Below, one piece after another: positions 38,216 through 49,146 of a DNA stretch of 64,000 bases. The DNA is taken from contig NZ_ATHL01000123.1 in the NCBI RefSeq assembly GCF_000445125.1, positions 1-64,000 on the forward strand, given 5' to 3'. A program made the position numbers and the translations under genes. Source of the stretch: Novosphingobium lindaniclasticum LE124 (lineage in GTDB: Bacteria > Pseudomonadota > Alphaproteobacteria > Sphingomonadales > Sphingomonadaceae). The notes below the pieces were generated by a model. The model searched no databases. It worked only from the letters and a program-made list of their open reading frames with translations, and was not told the DNA's origin. Within the stretch, counting starts at the first letter, position 1. Each line of letters begins with the position of its first letter.

Positions 38216-41200
38216 GCGGCCCCGCCACCGTTCATCCGCTGCACGGCAACCAGATGCTGGCGGTGAACCCGCGCGACACCGTGTGGCTTTCCGCCTCGGC
38301 GGGCACCGGCAAGACGCAAGTGCTGTCTTCGCGCGTGCTGCGGTTGCTGTTGCAGGAGGGCGTCGATCCTTCGCAGGTATTGTGCCTTACCTTCACCAAG
38401 GCAGGCGCGACGGAAATGGCCGCGCGCATCAACGACCAGTTGGCCCAATGGGTGCGATTGGAAGACACCCTGCTGTTCCAGCGCCTCGATGCGATCGGCG
38501 CGCCGACCGATCCCGACACCCGCGCTCGGGCCCGCACGCTGTTCGCCGCCGTGCTCGACAGTCCGGGCGGCGGCCTGCGGATCGATACGATCCATGCCTT
38601 CTCGCAGTGGCTGCTGGCGACCTTCCCGCTGGAGGCGCAGCTCGTGCCGGGCACCCGGCCGATGGAGGACCGTGAACGGGCGCTGCTGGCGCGGCAAGTG
38701 CTCTCCGACCTGCTCGTCGCGGCCGAAACCGATGCGTTCGACGGGCCGGACCTGCTCGGCGCGATCGCCCAGCTTTCGCTGCGGCACGGGCCGGGCTCGG
38801 TAGTCGATTTCCTGCTGCGCTGCGCCGGTGCGCGCGAAGCGTGGTTCGGTCCGGGATCGTGGCAGGCGGGCGACATCCGCAGCCATGTGCTGCGCCTGCT
38901 CGGCCTGCCCGCCGAGGCGGATGACGGGTTGCTCGCGGAGATGTGCGGAGACGAGGCCTTCGACGTGCGCTCGCTGCGCAAATGTTGCGAAGTGCTGGCC
39001 GAGTGGAACACCGCAACCGCGCACAAGGCCACCGACGTGCTGGTGCCCTGGCTGACCTTGAGCCCGGCAAAGCGCGCGGAGGGGATAGATGATCTCCATG
39101 CCGCGCTCTTCACCAAGGACGACAGCGTTCGCAGTCTCAATCATTTGGCCAAGCGCGATCCCGACTACGAAGGCTATGCCCTGCGCGTCGGTGAATGCCT
39201 TGCCAAGATCCGCGAGACCAAGGCGCTGCTGGGGCTGGTGGAAAGACTGGTGCCCGCGCTGCGCCTTGGCCGTGCTTTCGCGCTCGCCTGGGACGAGGCG
39301 AAGCAGCGCGAGGGGCTGATCGACTTCGACGACCAGATCCGCCGCGCCGCCGATCTGCTGCGGGGGCAGGCGTCGGCCGACTGGATCCGCTACAAGCTCG
39401 ACCGCCGGTTCGATCACATCCTCGTCGACGAGGCGCAGGATACCAATGCTGCGCAGTGGGACATCGTCTTCGCCATGGCGGAGGAGTTCTGGGTCGGGGA
39501 AGGGCAGCGCGAAGGCCATCCCCAGAACCTGATGCGCACGCTCTTCGTGGTGGGCGACTACAAGCAGGCGATCTTCCGCTTCCAGGGCACCAGCCCCGAG
39601 AACTTCCGCCGCGCCGCCGACCGCGTGCGCGAGAAGATGCAGGGCGCTGCCGAGAACGCGGTCATGCTGCGCAGCGAGATCGCCGCGCGGCCGCTCATGG
39701 AACTGGGGCTGGACCGCAGCTTCCGTACTGCGCAGCCGGTGCTCGACTTCGTGGACGAGGCCATCGCCGGGATCGGACACGCCCGCTTCGGCCTGGACCG
39801 TCCCGCCGAGCGCCATGTCGGGCAGGAGCGCCCGGGCTATGTCGCCTTGTGGAAGCCGGTGTCCGAGCAGATCGGCGAGGATGACGACGAGCCGCTCGAA
39901 GAAGATGAAAATGACGGCCAGCAGCCGAACTGGCTGTCCCGTCCCGACCGCCAGATGGCCGAGCGCATCGCCCAGCAGGTGCGGGAATGGCTCGACCCCT
40001 CGGGGCCGGGATTCACGCTCAGCAAAGGCAAGCTGCGCCGCGCGGGTGCAGGCGACATCATGGTGCTGGTGCGTCAGCGCAAGGAGCTCGCCGGGCTGAT
40101 CGTTGCGCGGCTTCACGCGGCAGGCGTGCCGGTGGCGGGCGTCGACCGTCTGCGCCTGGGTGCGCCGCTCGCGGTCAAGGACCTGATCGCCGCGCTGCGC
40201 TTCGCGGTGCAGCCGCTCGACGATCTCAACCTGGCCGCGCTGCTGGTTTCGCCGCTGGTGGGCTGGAGCCAGGAGCAATTGCTGCGCTTCGGCTATCGCG
40301 ACAAGCACCGGCGTCTCTGGGAGCACTTGCGCATGCAGTCTGGCCCGGAGATCGGCGCCGTGCTCCAGCAACTCGGGGAACTGCTGGCGCGCGCCGATTT
40401 CTCGCCGCCGCAGGACATGCTGCACTGGCTGCTGGTCGGCCCCTGGCAGGGGCGGCGCAAGCTGGTGGCGCGGCTCGGCAGCGAGGCGAACGACCCGATC
40501 GACGAACTGGTCAATGCAGCGCAGGCCTATGTCGCCACCGATACGCCCAGCCTCGCGGGCTTCCTCGCCTGGTTCGATGCGGGCGACGGCGAGTTGAAGC
40601 GCGAGGCGGATGCGGCATCGGGGCTCGTCCGCGTGATGACGGTCCACGGCTCCAAGGGCCTTCAGGCACCCATCGTCATCCTCGCCGACGCCACCGGCAA
40701 TCCGGAAGCCGCGCGGGATCGCGGCTTCGATCTCGCCGATCCGCGCGAGGAGCGCCGCAAGGTGCCGCTGCCGCCGCTGTCGAAGGACGAGAAGGTCGGC
40801 CGCATCGCCGCGCAGATCGCCGCCAACCGCGAAGGTGACGAGCAGGAGCACTGGCGCCTGCTCTACGTCGCCATGACCCGCGCCGAGGAAGCGCTCTTCG
40901 TCGGCGGCGCACTGGGGCGGCGGGACAAGGACGGGCCTGCGGAAAAGAGCTGGTACGCCAGCCTGCGTGCTCTGTTTGCGCCCGAGGCGGAAGTGGAGGA
41001 CGCGATCTGGGGCACGCGCTGCGAGAACGGCGCGCCGCCGCCGCCGCTTGCTCCGGAAGTGCGCAGCGTGGAACTGCCCTTCCGCGAGCCGCTGCCGCGC
41101 TGGCTGGAGCGCGGGCCGCCCGCCGAGCCGCGGCCGCCGCGCCCGCTTGCGCCATCCTCGCTAGGCGAGGACGATGCGCCCGATCCGCCGTTTCCGCCGG

Positions 41201-41724
41201 GCGCCGGGCGCGATGCCCTGCGGCGCGGTACTTTGGTCCACAAGCTGCTCGAACGCCTGCCGCAAGTGGGGCCGGACGCGCGCGAGGAAGCGGGCTGGCA
41301 ATGGCTTGCCCGCAATGCCGCCGATCTGCCGGAAGATGCGCGCCAGGCCATGCTGGACAGCGCCATGGCCGTGCTGGCCAATCCCGAATGGGCGGACCTG
41401 TTCGGGCCGGCGAGCCTGGCCGAAGTGCCGGTGGCGGCGGTCGTCGGCGGGCAGGTGGTGGCAGGGACGATCGATCGTCTGGTGGTCGAGACGGATCGTG
41501 TCCGTCTGGTCGATTACAAGACCGCGCGGCGCCCTCCCGAGCGTCTGGAGCAGGTGCCGCGCGGTGTGCTGCGCCAGATGGGCGCTTATGCCGCCGCGCT
41601 GGAAGTGGCCTTTCCCGGCCGGGCCGTGGAAGCGGCCTTGCTCTACACCGCCGTGCCCCGCCTGATCGCACTTCCGGTCGAAGTGCTGGCCGCGCACAAG
41701 CCGGACTTTTCCCCGGTCCAGTAA
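38212..41724 (+). CDS. addA: double-strand break repair helicase-nuclease AddA
   Basis: AddA, 1170 residues, a UvrD-like superfamily-1 helicase with a C-terminal nuclease. Motif I is SASAGTGKTQVLSSRVL near residue 27-35, motif II LVDEAQDTNAAQWD, and later motifs VMTVHGSKGLQAPIVIL and RLLYVAMTRAEEALF match SF1A helicases. The C-terminal PD-(D/E)XK motif is RLVDYKTARRPPERL. The pair AddAB replaces RecBCD in alphaproteobacteria. trxA follows 81 bases later, so a separate promoter is possible. Confidence 0.97.
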   Translation: MSGPATVHPLHGNQMLAVNPRDTVWLSASAGTGKTQVLSSRVLRLLLQEGVDPSQVLCLTFTKAGATEMAARINDQLAQWVRLEDTLLFQRLDAIGAPTDPDTRARARTLFAAVLDSPGGGLRIDTIHAFSQWLLATFPLEAQLVPGTRPMEDRERALLARQVLSDLLVAAETDAFDGPDLLGAIAQLSLRHGPGSVVDFLLRCAGAREAWFGPGSWQAGDIRSHVLRLLGLPAEADDGLLAEMCGDEAFDVRSLRKCCEVLAEWNTATAHKATDVLVPWLTLSPAKRAEGIDDLHAALFTKDDSVRSLNHLAKRDPDYEGYALRVGECLAKIRETKALLGLVERLVPALRLGRAFALAWDEAKQREGLIDFDDQIRRAADLLRGQASADWIRYKLDRRFDHILVDEAQDTNAAQWDIVFAMAEEFWVGEGQREGHPQNLMRTLFVVGDYKQAIFRFQGTSPENFRRAADRVREKMQGAAENAVMLRSEIAARPLMELGLDRSFRTAQPVLDFVDEAIAGIGHARFGLDRPAERHVGQERPGYVALWKPVSEQIGEDDDEPLEEDENDGQQPNWLSRPDRQMAERIAQQVREWLDPSGPGFTLSKGKLRRAGAGDIMVLVRQRKELAGLIVARLHAAGVPVAGVDRLRLGAPLAVKDLIAALRFAVQPLDDLNLAALLVSPLVGWSQEQLLRFGYRDKHRRLWEHLRMQSGPEIGAVLQQLGELLARADFSPPQDMLHWLLVGPWQGRRKLVARLGSEANDPIDELVNAAQAYVATDTPSLAGFLAWFDAGDGELKREADAASGLVRVMTVHGSKGLQAPIVILADATGNPEAARDRGFDLADPREERRKVPLPPLSKDEKVGRIAAQIAANREGDEQEHWRLLYVAMTRAEEALFVGGALGRRDKDGPAEKSWYASLRALFAPEAEVEDAIWGTRCENGAPPPPLAPEVRSVELPFREPLPRWLERGPPAEPRPPRPLAPSSLGEDDAPDPPFPPGAGRDALRRGTLVHKLLERLPQVGPDAREEAGWQWLARNAADLPEDARQAMLDSAMAVLANPEWADLFGPASLAEVPVAAVVGGQVVAGTIDRLVVETDRVRLVDYKTARRPPERLEQVPRGVLRQMGAYAAALEVAFPGRAVEAALLYTAVPRLIALPVEVLAAHKPDFSPVQ

Positions 41725-41805
41725 AGCTATGTGACGGCAGGCGTTGCCTCGAGGCAATTCGTCCCTAGATTGCGTTCAACCGAGATACCCGAGGAGTTTC
41801 AATTC

Positions 41806-42126
41806 ATGGCGACCATCGCTGTTACCGACGCCAGCTTCGAGCAAGACGTCCTGAAGTCCGACAAGCCCGTGCTGGTCGATTTCTGGGCGGACTGGTGCGG
41901 CCCCTGCAAGATGATCGGTCCGGCTCTGGAAGAGATCAGCGAAGAGCTTTCCGAGCAGGTGACGATCGCCAAGATGGACATCATGGCCAATACCGGCATC
42001 CCCGCCGAGATCGGCGTGAAGTCGATCCCGCTCATGGTCCTGTTCAAGGACGGAAAGCCGGTCGCCCAGAAGCTCGGCGCCGCGCCCAAGAGCGCGCTGA
42101 AGGGTTGGATCGAAGGCGAACTCTAA
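41806..42126 (+). CDS. trxA: thioredoxin
   Basis: Thioredoxin 1, 106 residues, a cytoplasmic dithiol-disulphide oxidoreductase. The redox motif FWADWCGPCKMIGP gives Cys31 and Cys34; the cis-proline segment is KSIPLMVLFKDG. Two stretches differ from the E. coli pattern: the usual NPGTA segment is replaced by ANTGIPAEIG, and the residue after the cis-Pro is Leu rather than Thr, which could shift substrate preference. The start at 41806 has the ribosome site CGAGGAG. An addA-trxA link is common in alphaproteobacteria. Confidence 0.95.
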   Translation: MATIAVTDASFEQDVLKSDKPVLVDFWADWCGPCKMIGPALEEISEELSEQVTIAKMDIMANTGIPAEIGVKSIPLMVLFKDGKPVAQKLGAAPKSALKGWIEGEL

Positions 42127-42155
42127 ACTTCACCGTCCGTCCGGACTGAAATGCA

Positions 42156-42192
42156 AGACCTCTTCCGCCGCGAGGCGGGAGGGGTCTTTGCT
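42156..42192 (+). terminator. terminator in the trxA / hypothetical convergent gap
   Basis: A 14-base stem (agacctcttccgcc/ggcgggaggggtct, two G-U pairs) with the tetraloop GCGA, followed by TTGCTTTG. It could also act on the opposing gene because it is nearly symmetric. Confidence 0.8.
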
Positions 42193-42235
42193 TTGAAGCA
42201 AAGCCTTTTCAAAGCTCAGTCCTGCCGGACCTGGT

Positions 42236-42637
42236 TCAGCGGTTGGCCTCTGCGCTGCGGTGGTAGCTCTGGGCCGCCTCGCCATCCTGGATGTCGTAGG
42301 CGAACCAGGCGTTTTCGGCGTGGTCGAACACTTGCACGAGACCTTCGCCCACGCGGGCCTCGTAGAAGGTTGACGAGGCGCGGTCGTAGCCTTTCGCTGT
42401 TTTCCCGTCGATTTCGAAGGAGATGTGAGCCGCGTCCCCGGCGTCTTGGATTTCCGGGAGAGTTCCGCTGAACCTTGAGCCGCGTTCGCCGTCGAAGCCT
42501 TGCAACACGGCTCCGCGAGCTTCCGCGGCGATGCGGCGGTCCTGTCCGGCACCGTGATCGTAGAGGCCGGCGACTTTCTTTCCGGTGATGAAGGCGAAGG
42601 CGGCGGCGGCGACGAGGGCGCGGGTGTGAGGCTGCAT
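42236..42637 (-). CDS. small hypothetical exported protein
   Basis: A 133-residue protein with a short hydrophobic N-terminus (ALVAAAAFAFITG) that could be a signal or anchor, then KKVAGLYDHGAGQDRRI and a soluble domain rich in Gly, Asp and aromatics (AKGYDRASSTFYEARVGEGLVQVFDHAENAWFAYDIQDG). I recall similar small proteins in sphingomonads without a known role. The ATG at 42637 is chosen over an upstream GTG. It is the last of the leftward series argJ, GST, phosphatase; an 86-base gap with a palindrome precedes it. Confidence 0.7.
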   Translation of the reverse strand: MQPHTRALVAAAAFAFITGKKVAGLYDHGAGQDRRIAAEARGAVLQGFDGERGSRFSGTLPEIQDAGDAAHISFEIDGKTAKGYDRASSTFYEARVGEGLVQVFDHAENAWFAYDIQDGEAAQSYHRSAEANR

Positions 42638-42687
42638 CGCGCCACTTGGCACTGTGCATGGCCGCAGATCAAGCCGTTATCGATATG

Positions 42688-42714
42688 CGTCGTCCCGGAT
42701 CAAATCGGGGACGA
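42688..42714. repeat. degenerate palindromic repeat (CGTCCCGGAT type)
   Basis: A stem of cgtcccgga and tcggggacg with a CAAA-type loop lies between the phosphatase gene and the small hypothetical gene. It shares its core with the perfect arms at 48998-49029 and 49115-49146, so all are one repeat family. Confidence 0.7.
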
Positions 42715-42723
42715 GAAAGGCGC

Positions 42724-43536
42724 TCAGTCCTCCAGCGCCGTCAGGCGCGTGGCAAGGTCTTCGAACAGGGCCGGGGATGCCGCGCCGATCAGGCCTTTGC
42801 GCCCGATTTCGTCCACGCGGTAGGCGCTGCCGTCCGGGCGGGCGCATCGGCCGCCGGCTTCGTTGAGGAAGAGGGCACCGGCCGCGTGGTCCCAGGGAAG
42901 GGTGCGCTCGAACACCGCCACGTCGTTCTGGCCGAGGGCGAGGCGGGGATACTGCTCGGCGGCGCAACGGGGAATGTCGACCATCCGGTAGTGCGGGGCG
43001 ACTTCGGTGCGCAGGCGCTCGCGGCGGGACTCTTCGGTGAAGATCAGCGAGATTGCCGCGACCGGCGGCTGCTCTCCGGTGCCGCGGGCAGTGAGGCGCT
43101 CGCCGTCCACCCAGGCGCCGCCGCCTGCCGAGGTGTGGCAGAAGCGGCCGGTCAGGCAGTCGAGTATCCAGCCGCCCAGCGTTTCGCCTTTGTCGGCCAG
43201 GGCGATCAACATGCCGAAGGGCGCCTTGCCCGAGGCGAAGTTGTTGGTGCCGTCCAGCGGGTCGACGATCCAGCAGAGCCGGTCCTTGAGCTTGAGCAGT
43301 TCGTTTTCGTCGGCGAAGGTGGCTTCCTCGCCCACCACGGCGGCCTCGGGCAGCAAGGCGGTGAGGCGCTCCGTCAGGATCGCCTCGCTTTGCCGATCCG
43401 CCACGGTGACCACATCGTTCACTGCCTTGCTGACGATCTGCTCGCTCGAAAGCGACTGGTAGAACGGCAGGATCACCTCGCGCGAAACTGCGCGCATGAT
43501 CGCTTCGACGGCGGTGTTGAGCGTGGGCGTGATCAT
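42724..43536 (-). CDS. inositol monophosphatase family protein
   Basis: A 270-residue Mg2+-dependent phosphatase of the IMPase/FBPase superfamily. Metal-binding motifs are GEEATFADE (69-77), WIVDPLDGTNNF (89-100) and WDHAAGALFLNEAGG (215-229), all intact. Members hydrolyse inositol phosphates, PAP, histidinol phosphate or NADP; the long spacing and motif context do not decide which. The ATG at 43536 was chosen because the longer frame enters the GST gene. It lies 23 bases after GST, probably in the same transcript. Confidence 0.9.
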   Translation of the reverse strand: MITPTLNTAVEAIMRAVSREVILPFYQSLSSEQIVSKAVNDVVTVADRQSEAILTERLTALLPEAAVVGEEATFADENELLKLKDRLCWIVDPLDGTNNFASGKAPFGMLIALADKGETLGGWILDCLTGRFCHTSAGGGAWVDGERLTARGTGEQPPVAAISLIFTEESRRERLRTEVAPHYRMVDIPRCAAEQYPRLALGQNDVAVFERTLPWDHAAGALFLNEAGGRCARPDGSAYRVDEIGRKGLIGAASPALFEDLATRLTALED

Positions 43537-43559
43537 CCGGGGTGCCTTCGGTGAGCGTG

Positions 43560-44198
43560 TCAGGTAAGCGGGATCATGACCTGCTGGGCATAGCCCTTGC
43601 GCTCGCGGAGGCGGGCGTACCACGCGGTCATGGCCGGGAATTCCGGCCGGTCCAGCCCGAACCGGTCGAGCGGCAGGCTGAACCAGGTATGGGCATAGAC
43701 GCCCATGGGGATGTCGCCGATCCCGAACTGGCCGCCGGAGAGCCAGGGCTTGTCGGAAAGGGCACGTTCCAGCACGTTCAGGTGCGCGATGCAGGTCTGC
43801 ACGTCGCGGGCGATGGCGGGGATGTCCCACTGTTCGCGCGGCGTGCGCGCCATCGCAAGGAAGGGCAGGCGTTGGGCCTCGGCGTAGGTGATCTGCCAGT
43901 CCATCCAGCGGTCGGCCAGCGCCCGGTCGATGGGGTCGTGCTGGAACCAGCGCTCGCCGCCGTACTCGGCCGCCATGTAGCGCAGGATCGCGTTCGATTC
44001 CCAGAGCGAGAGCTTGCCGTCCTCGATCATCGGCACCAGCCGGTTCGGGTTCTTGGCGAGATATTCGTCGGTATAGCCGAACTGGCCGCCGATATCGTGG
44101 CGCACGTAGTTGAGGCCCAGTTCCTCGGCGAACCAGGCGACTTTCTTGACGTTGTGGGAGTTGAGGCGACCCCAGATCGTAAACTGCGGAGCGGCCAA
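43560..44198 (-). CDS. glutathione S-transferase family protein
   Basis: A 212-residue GST. The N-terminal thioredoxin-like domain has the FTIWGRLNSHNVKKVAWFAEELGL segment, in which Ser/Asn replaces the usual catalytic Ser-x-N pattern of beta-class enzymes, then VPMIEDGKLSLWESNAILRYMA, the cis-Pro and Glu-Ser glutathione site. The C-terminal helical domain follows. It conjugates or reduces with glutathione; the substrate is unknown. It begins three bases after the argJ stop, so the two are cotranscribed. Confidence 0.92.
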   Translation of the reverse strand: MAAPQFTIWGRLNSHNVKKVAWFAEELGLNYVRHDIGGQFGYTDEYLAKNPNRLVPMIEDGKLSLWESNAILRYMAAEYGGERWFQHDPIDRALADRWMDWQITYAEAQRLPFLAMARTPREQWDIPAIARDVQTCIAHLNVLERALSDKPWLSGGQFGIGDIPMGVYAHTWFSLPLDRFGLDRPEFPAMTAWYARLRERKGYAQQVMIPLT

Positions 44199-44201
44199 TG
44201 G

Positions 44202-45428
44202 TCAGCTCCGGTAGTCGGCGTTGATCGAAATGTAGCCGTGGGTCAGGTCGCAGGTCCACACGGTGGCGGCGCCTTCGCCGAGGCCGAGATCGACCTCGAT
44301 GGTGACGTCCTGCCCGTTGAGGTGGGCTGCGACCGGCGCTTCGTCGTAGTCTGCCAGCGGCAGGCCCTCGCGCGCGGCCCAGGTCCCGCCGAAACCGATG
44401 GAGAGCTTGTCGCGGTCGGCCGGCTCGCCCGCCTTGCCAACGGCCATGACGACGCGGCCCCAGTTGGCGTCCTCGCCGGCGATGGCGGTCTTCACCAGCG
44501 GCGAGTTGGCGATGGCCATGCCGACCTTGCGCGCGCTTTCGTCGGATACGGCGCCGGAAACGGCCACTTCGATGAACTTCTGCGCGCCTTCGCCGTCGCG
44601 CACGACGAGGTGGGCGAGCTGGCGGCAGACGTCATGGATCGCGGCGGCAAAGGCGTGGGCGCCGGGCGAGGCGATCGACGCGATCGGCGCATTGCCCGCT
44701 TTGCCCGTGGCGAAGGCCAGCACGGTGTCGCTGGTCGAGGTATCCGAATCGACGGTGATGCAGGAGAAGGTGCGGAAGTTCGCGGCCGAGAGGCATTCCT
44801 GAAGGAAGCTAGGCTCCACGGCGGCGTCGGTGAAGATGTAGCCGAGCATCGTCGCCATGTCCGGTGCGATCATGCCGGAGCCCTTGATGACGGCCGCGAG
44901 CGTGACCTTGGTGTCGCCAATCATCGCGGTGGCCGTCGCGCCCTTGGCGAAGGTGTCGGTGGTGGCGATGGTGTTGGCCACGTCTTCCCACGAGCACGGC
45001 GCCGCGGTGAGGGCCTTCTCCACGCCTTCGCGCGCCTTGTCCTTGGGCAGCGGCACGCCGATCACGCCGGTGGAAGAGACGAAGACCTGTTCGCGCGGGC
45101 AGCCGATATGCGCGGCGACCTGGTCCATGATCTGCTCGACGGCTTCACGGCCCCGGTAGCCGGTGAAGGCGTTGGAATTGCCGGCGTTGACCACCAATGC
45201 GCGGGCGTGGCCCTGCTTCACGTTGTCACGGCCGAGCTCGACTTCGCTGGAGCAGCACAGGTTCTTCGTGAACACGCCTGCGACGGCCGTGCCTTCGTCC
45301 AGTTCCACGTAAGTCAGGTCGCATCGGCCCCAGTCCTTGTATCCGGCGCGGACGATGTGCGGCGTCACGCCGGCGATCTGCGGCATCTCGGGGAAGGGCG
45401 AGGCGAGCGGGGAGGTGGGATAGGCCAT
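44202..45428 (-). CDS. argJ: bifunctional glutamate N-acetyltransferase/amino-acid acetyltransferase ArgJ
   Basis: ArgJ, 408 residues, transfers acetyl from N-acetylornithine to glutamate in arginine biosynthesis and in the bifunctional form also uses acetyl-CoA. The precursor self-cleaves before Thr193 in GMIAPDMATML, which becomes the N-terminal nucleophile of the beta chain. Further motifs are SSTGVIGVPLP and TSDTVLAFA. Whether it is bifunctional depends on details I cannot assign. It is the first gene of a leftward series with GST and the phosphatase. Confidence 0.96.
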   Translation of the reverse strand: MAYPTSPLASPFPEMPQIAGVTPHIVRAGYKDWGRCDLTYVELDEGTAVAGVFTKNLCCSSEVELGRDNVKQGHARALVVNAGNSNAFTGYRGREAVEQIMDQVAAHIGCPREQVFVSSTGVIGVPLPKDKAREGVEKALTAAPCSWEDVANTIATTDTFAKGATATAMIGDTKVTLAAVIKGSGMIAPDMATMLGYIFTDAAVEPSFLQECLSAANFRTFSCITVDSDTSTSDTVLAFATGKAGNAPIASIASPGAHAFAAAIHDVCRQLAHLVVRDGEGAQKFIEVAVSGAVSDESARKVGMAIANSPLVKTAIAGEDANWGRVVMAVGKAGEPADRDKLSIGFGGTWAAREGLPLADYDEAPVAAHLNGQDVTIEVDLGLGEGAATVWTCDLTHGYISINADYRS

Positions 45429-45512
45429 GGCCGGTGGGTAGCGCGTGGGCGGGACAGGTCAAGCGCCCCTCGCCGGTTTACGGAAGGAGATGGACGGGGC
45501 AGATTGCGCAAG

Positions 45513-45788
45513 ATGATGTCCCTGCTGCCGATGACGGCGCTGGCCGCCACCTCTTTTCAGGGAGACGGAATCCCTCTCAGGGCTGAAGCGCTCAACCGGG
45601 GTGAGTGGGCCTATTCCCATGACTTGCCCGCCTTCGGATGCCAGGGGACCGGCAGCAGCGGTTTCATCGCTGCCGACGAAGCGATTTGCAGCGCCGTGAC
45701 GCGGCGCGCCCGCTTTCGCCCTGCGCGCGACGCGGCAGGCATCCCGATCGAGAGCGAATATCCTGCTTGCGTCACCTTCAGTATCTAG
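45513..45788 (+). CDS. small hypothetical protein with TonB C-terminal-like end
   Basis: A 91-residue frame beginning MMSLLPMTALAATSF, a short signal-like N-terminus, then RGEWAYSHDLPAFGCQGTGSSGFIAADEAICSAVTRRARF and RPARDAAGIPIESEYPACVTFSI. The end, with an R-A-R-F-x-P-A-x-D-A-x-G-x-P-I-x-S pattern, resembles the last strands of the TonB C-terminal domain. Two Cys lie in the middle. It may be an exported TonB-like domain or a spurious frame; the frame is open further upstream only in antisense to argJ. Start choice is uncertain (ATG 45513 or 45516). Confidence 0.45.
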   Translation: MMSLLPMTALAATSFQGDGIPLRAEALNRGEWAYSHDLPAFGCQGTGSSGFIAADEAICSAVTRRARFRPARDAAGIPIESEYPACVTFSI

Positions 45789-45855
45789 AGACGAAACCGG
45801 AGACCCGTGCGATGGGTTGTGGACTATTCATACTTCGGCCCTTATCTGATCCGCG

Positions 45856-46134
45856 ATGGCAAACCGCCTGCTCCTGACCTTGCTGGCCCTTCTGACGGGC
45901 CTCGCCGCGCAGATCGGCCCTGCCGACGCGCGTGCATCGCAGGTGGCCAGCCTGCAGGTGGTGCTGACCGAAGCCGCCGTCGCCGCCAAGGCGCCGCGCG
46001 CGCCGGTGGCGCTGGCGCAGTTGCCCGAGCCGGGTTTCCGCTCGGTTCGGCGGCAGGCGCCGCCGCTCGTCGAAACCCCGGATTCGCTGGCGATTCCTGC
46101 CGTCCTCACCGGGATAGACCGCGCGCGCGAATAA
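45856..46134 (+). CDS. small hypothetical exported protein before secA
   Basis: A 92-residue protein with a clear signal peptide ([25 protein letters not shown], cleavage near residue 25) and a short Ala/Pro-rich mature part ending in [11 protein letters not shown] recall short proteins with the LTGIDRARE end in sphingomonads, without known function. It lies 67 bases after the previous small gene and about 100 before secA, on the same strand. No metal, redox or enzyme motif is visible. Confidence 0.65.
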   Translation: MANRLLLTLLALLTGLAAQIGPADARASQVASLQVVLTEAAVAAKAPRAPVALAQLPEPGFRSVRRQAPPLVETPDSLAIPAVLTGIDRARE

Positions 46135-46237
46135 GCGCGCCGACCATTCGCTCTTTCGCGAAACCTTTCCCGTGCCTGCGCGCTACGCAGGCGCGCATCT
46201 CCGACATACGCATTCACGAAAAACAGGGATCTCCGCC

Positions 46238-48976
<2,739 letters not shown>

Positions 48977-48997
48977 GCGCCAAGCTGGCGTATGAAC

Positions 48998-49146
48998 CGT
49001 CGTCCCGGACTTGATCCGGGACCGCTGGCAAAGCCACGCGCGCTTTCGGGAGAGCCGAAAGCGCGCGTTTCGCTTATGGGGTGGCCGCGCGCGGAACGTA
49101 GCGCCTGAAGATCGGCCAGCGGTCCCGGATCAAGTCCGGGACGACG
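48998..49146. repeat. 149-base nested palindrome filling the secA / EAL gap
   Basis: A perfect 32-base inverted repeat has arms at 48998-49029 (starting cgtcgtcccggacttgatcc) and 49115-49146, enclosing 85 bases with their own hairpin at 49036-49068. Each arm is itself a palindrome (tcccggacttgatccggga). The right arm ends one base before the stop codon of the opposing EAL gene, and the left arm starts 21 bases after the secA stop, so the element takes up almost the whole gap. Confidence 0.9.
49036..49074. terminator. hairpin at the heart of the palindrome, probable bidirectional terminator
   Basis: A perfect 14-base stem, acgcgcgctttcgg/ccgaaagcgcgcgt, with the loop GAGAG, followed by TTCGCTT on the plus strand. 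It would end secA transcription and perhaps the opposing EAL gene. The T run is short. Confidence 0.7.

Noticed and set aside
38128-40851. 907-codon minus-strand frame across addA
   Set aside because: Composition artefact opposite a complete AddA.
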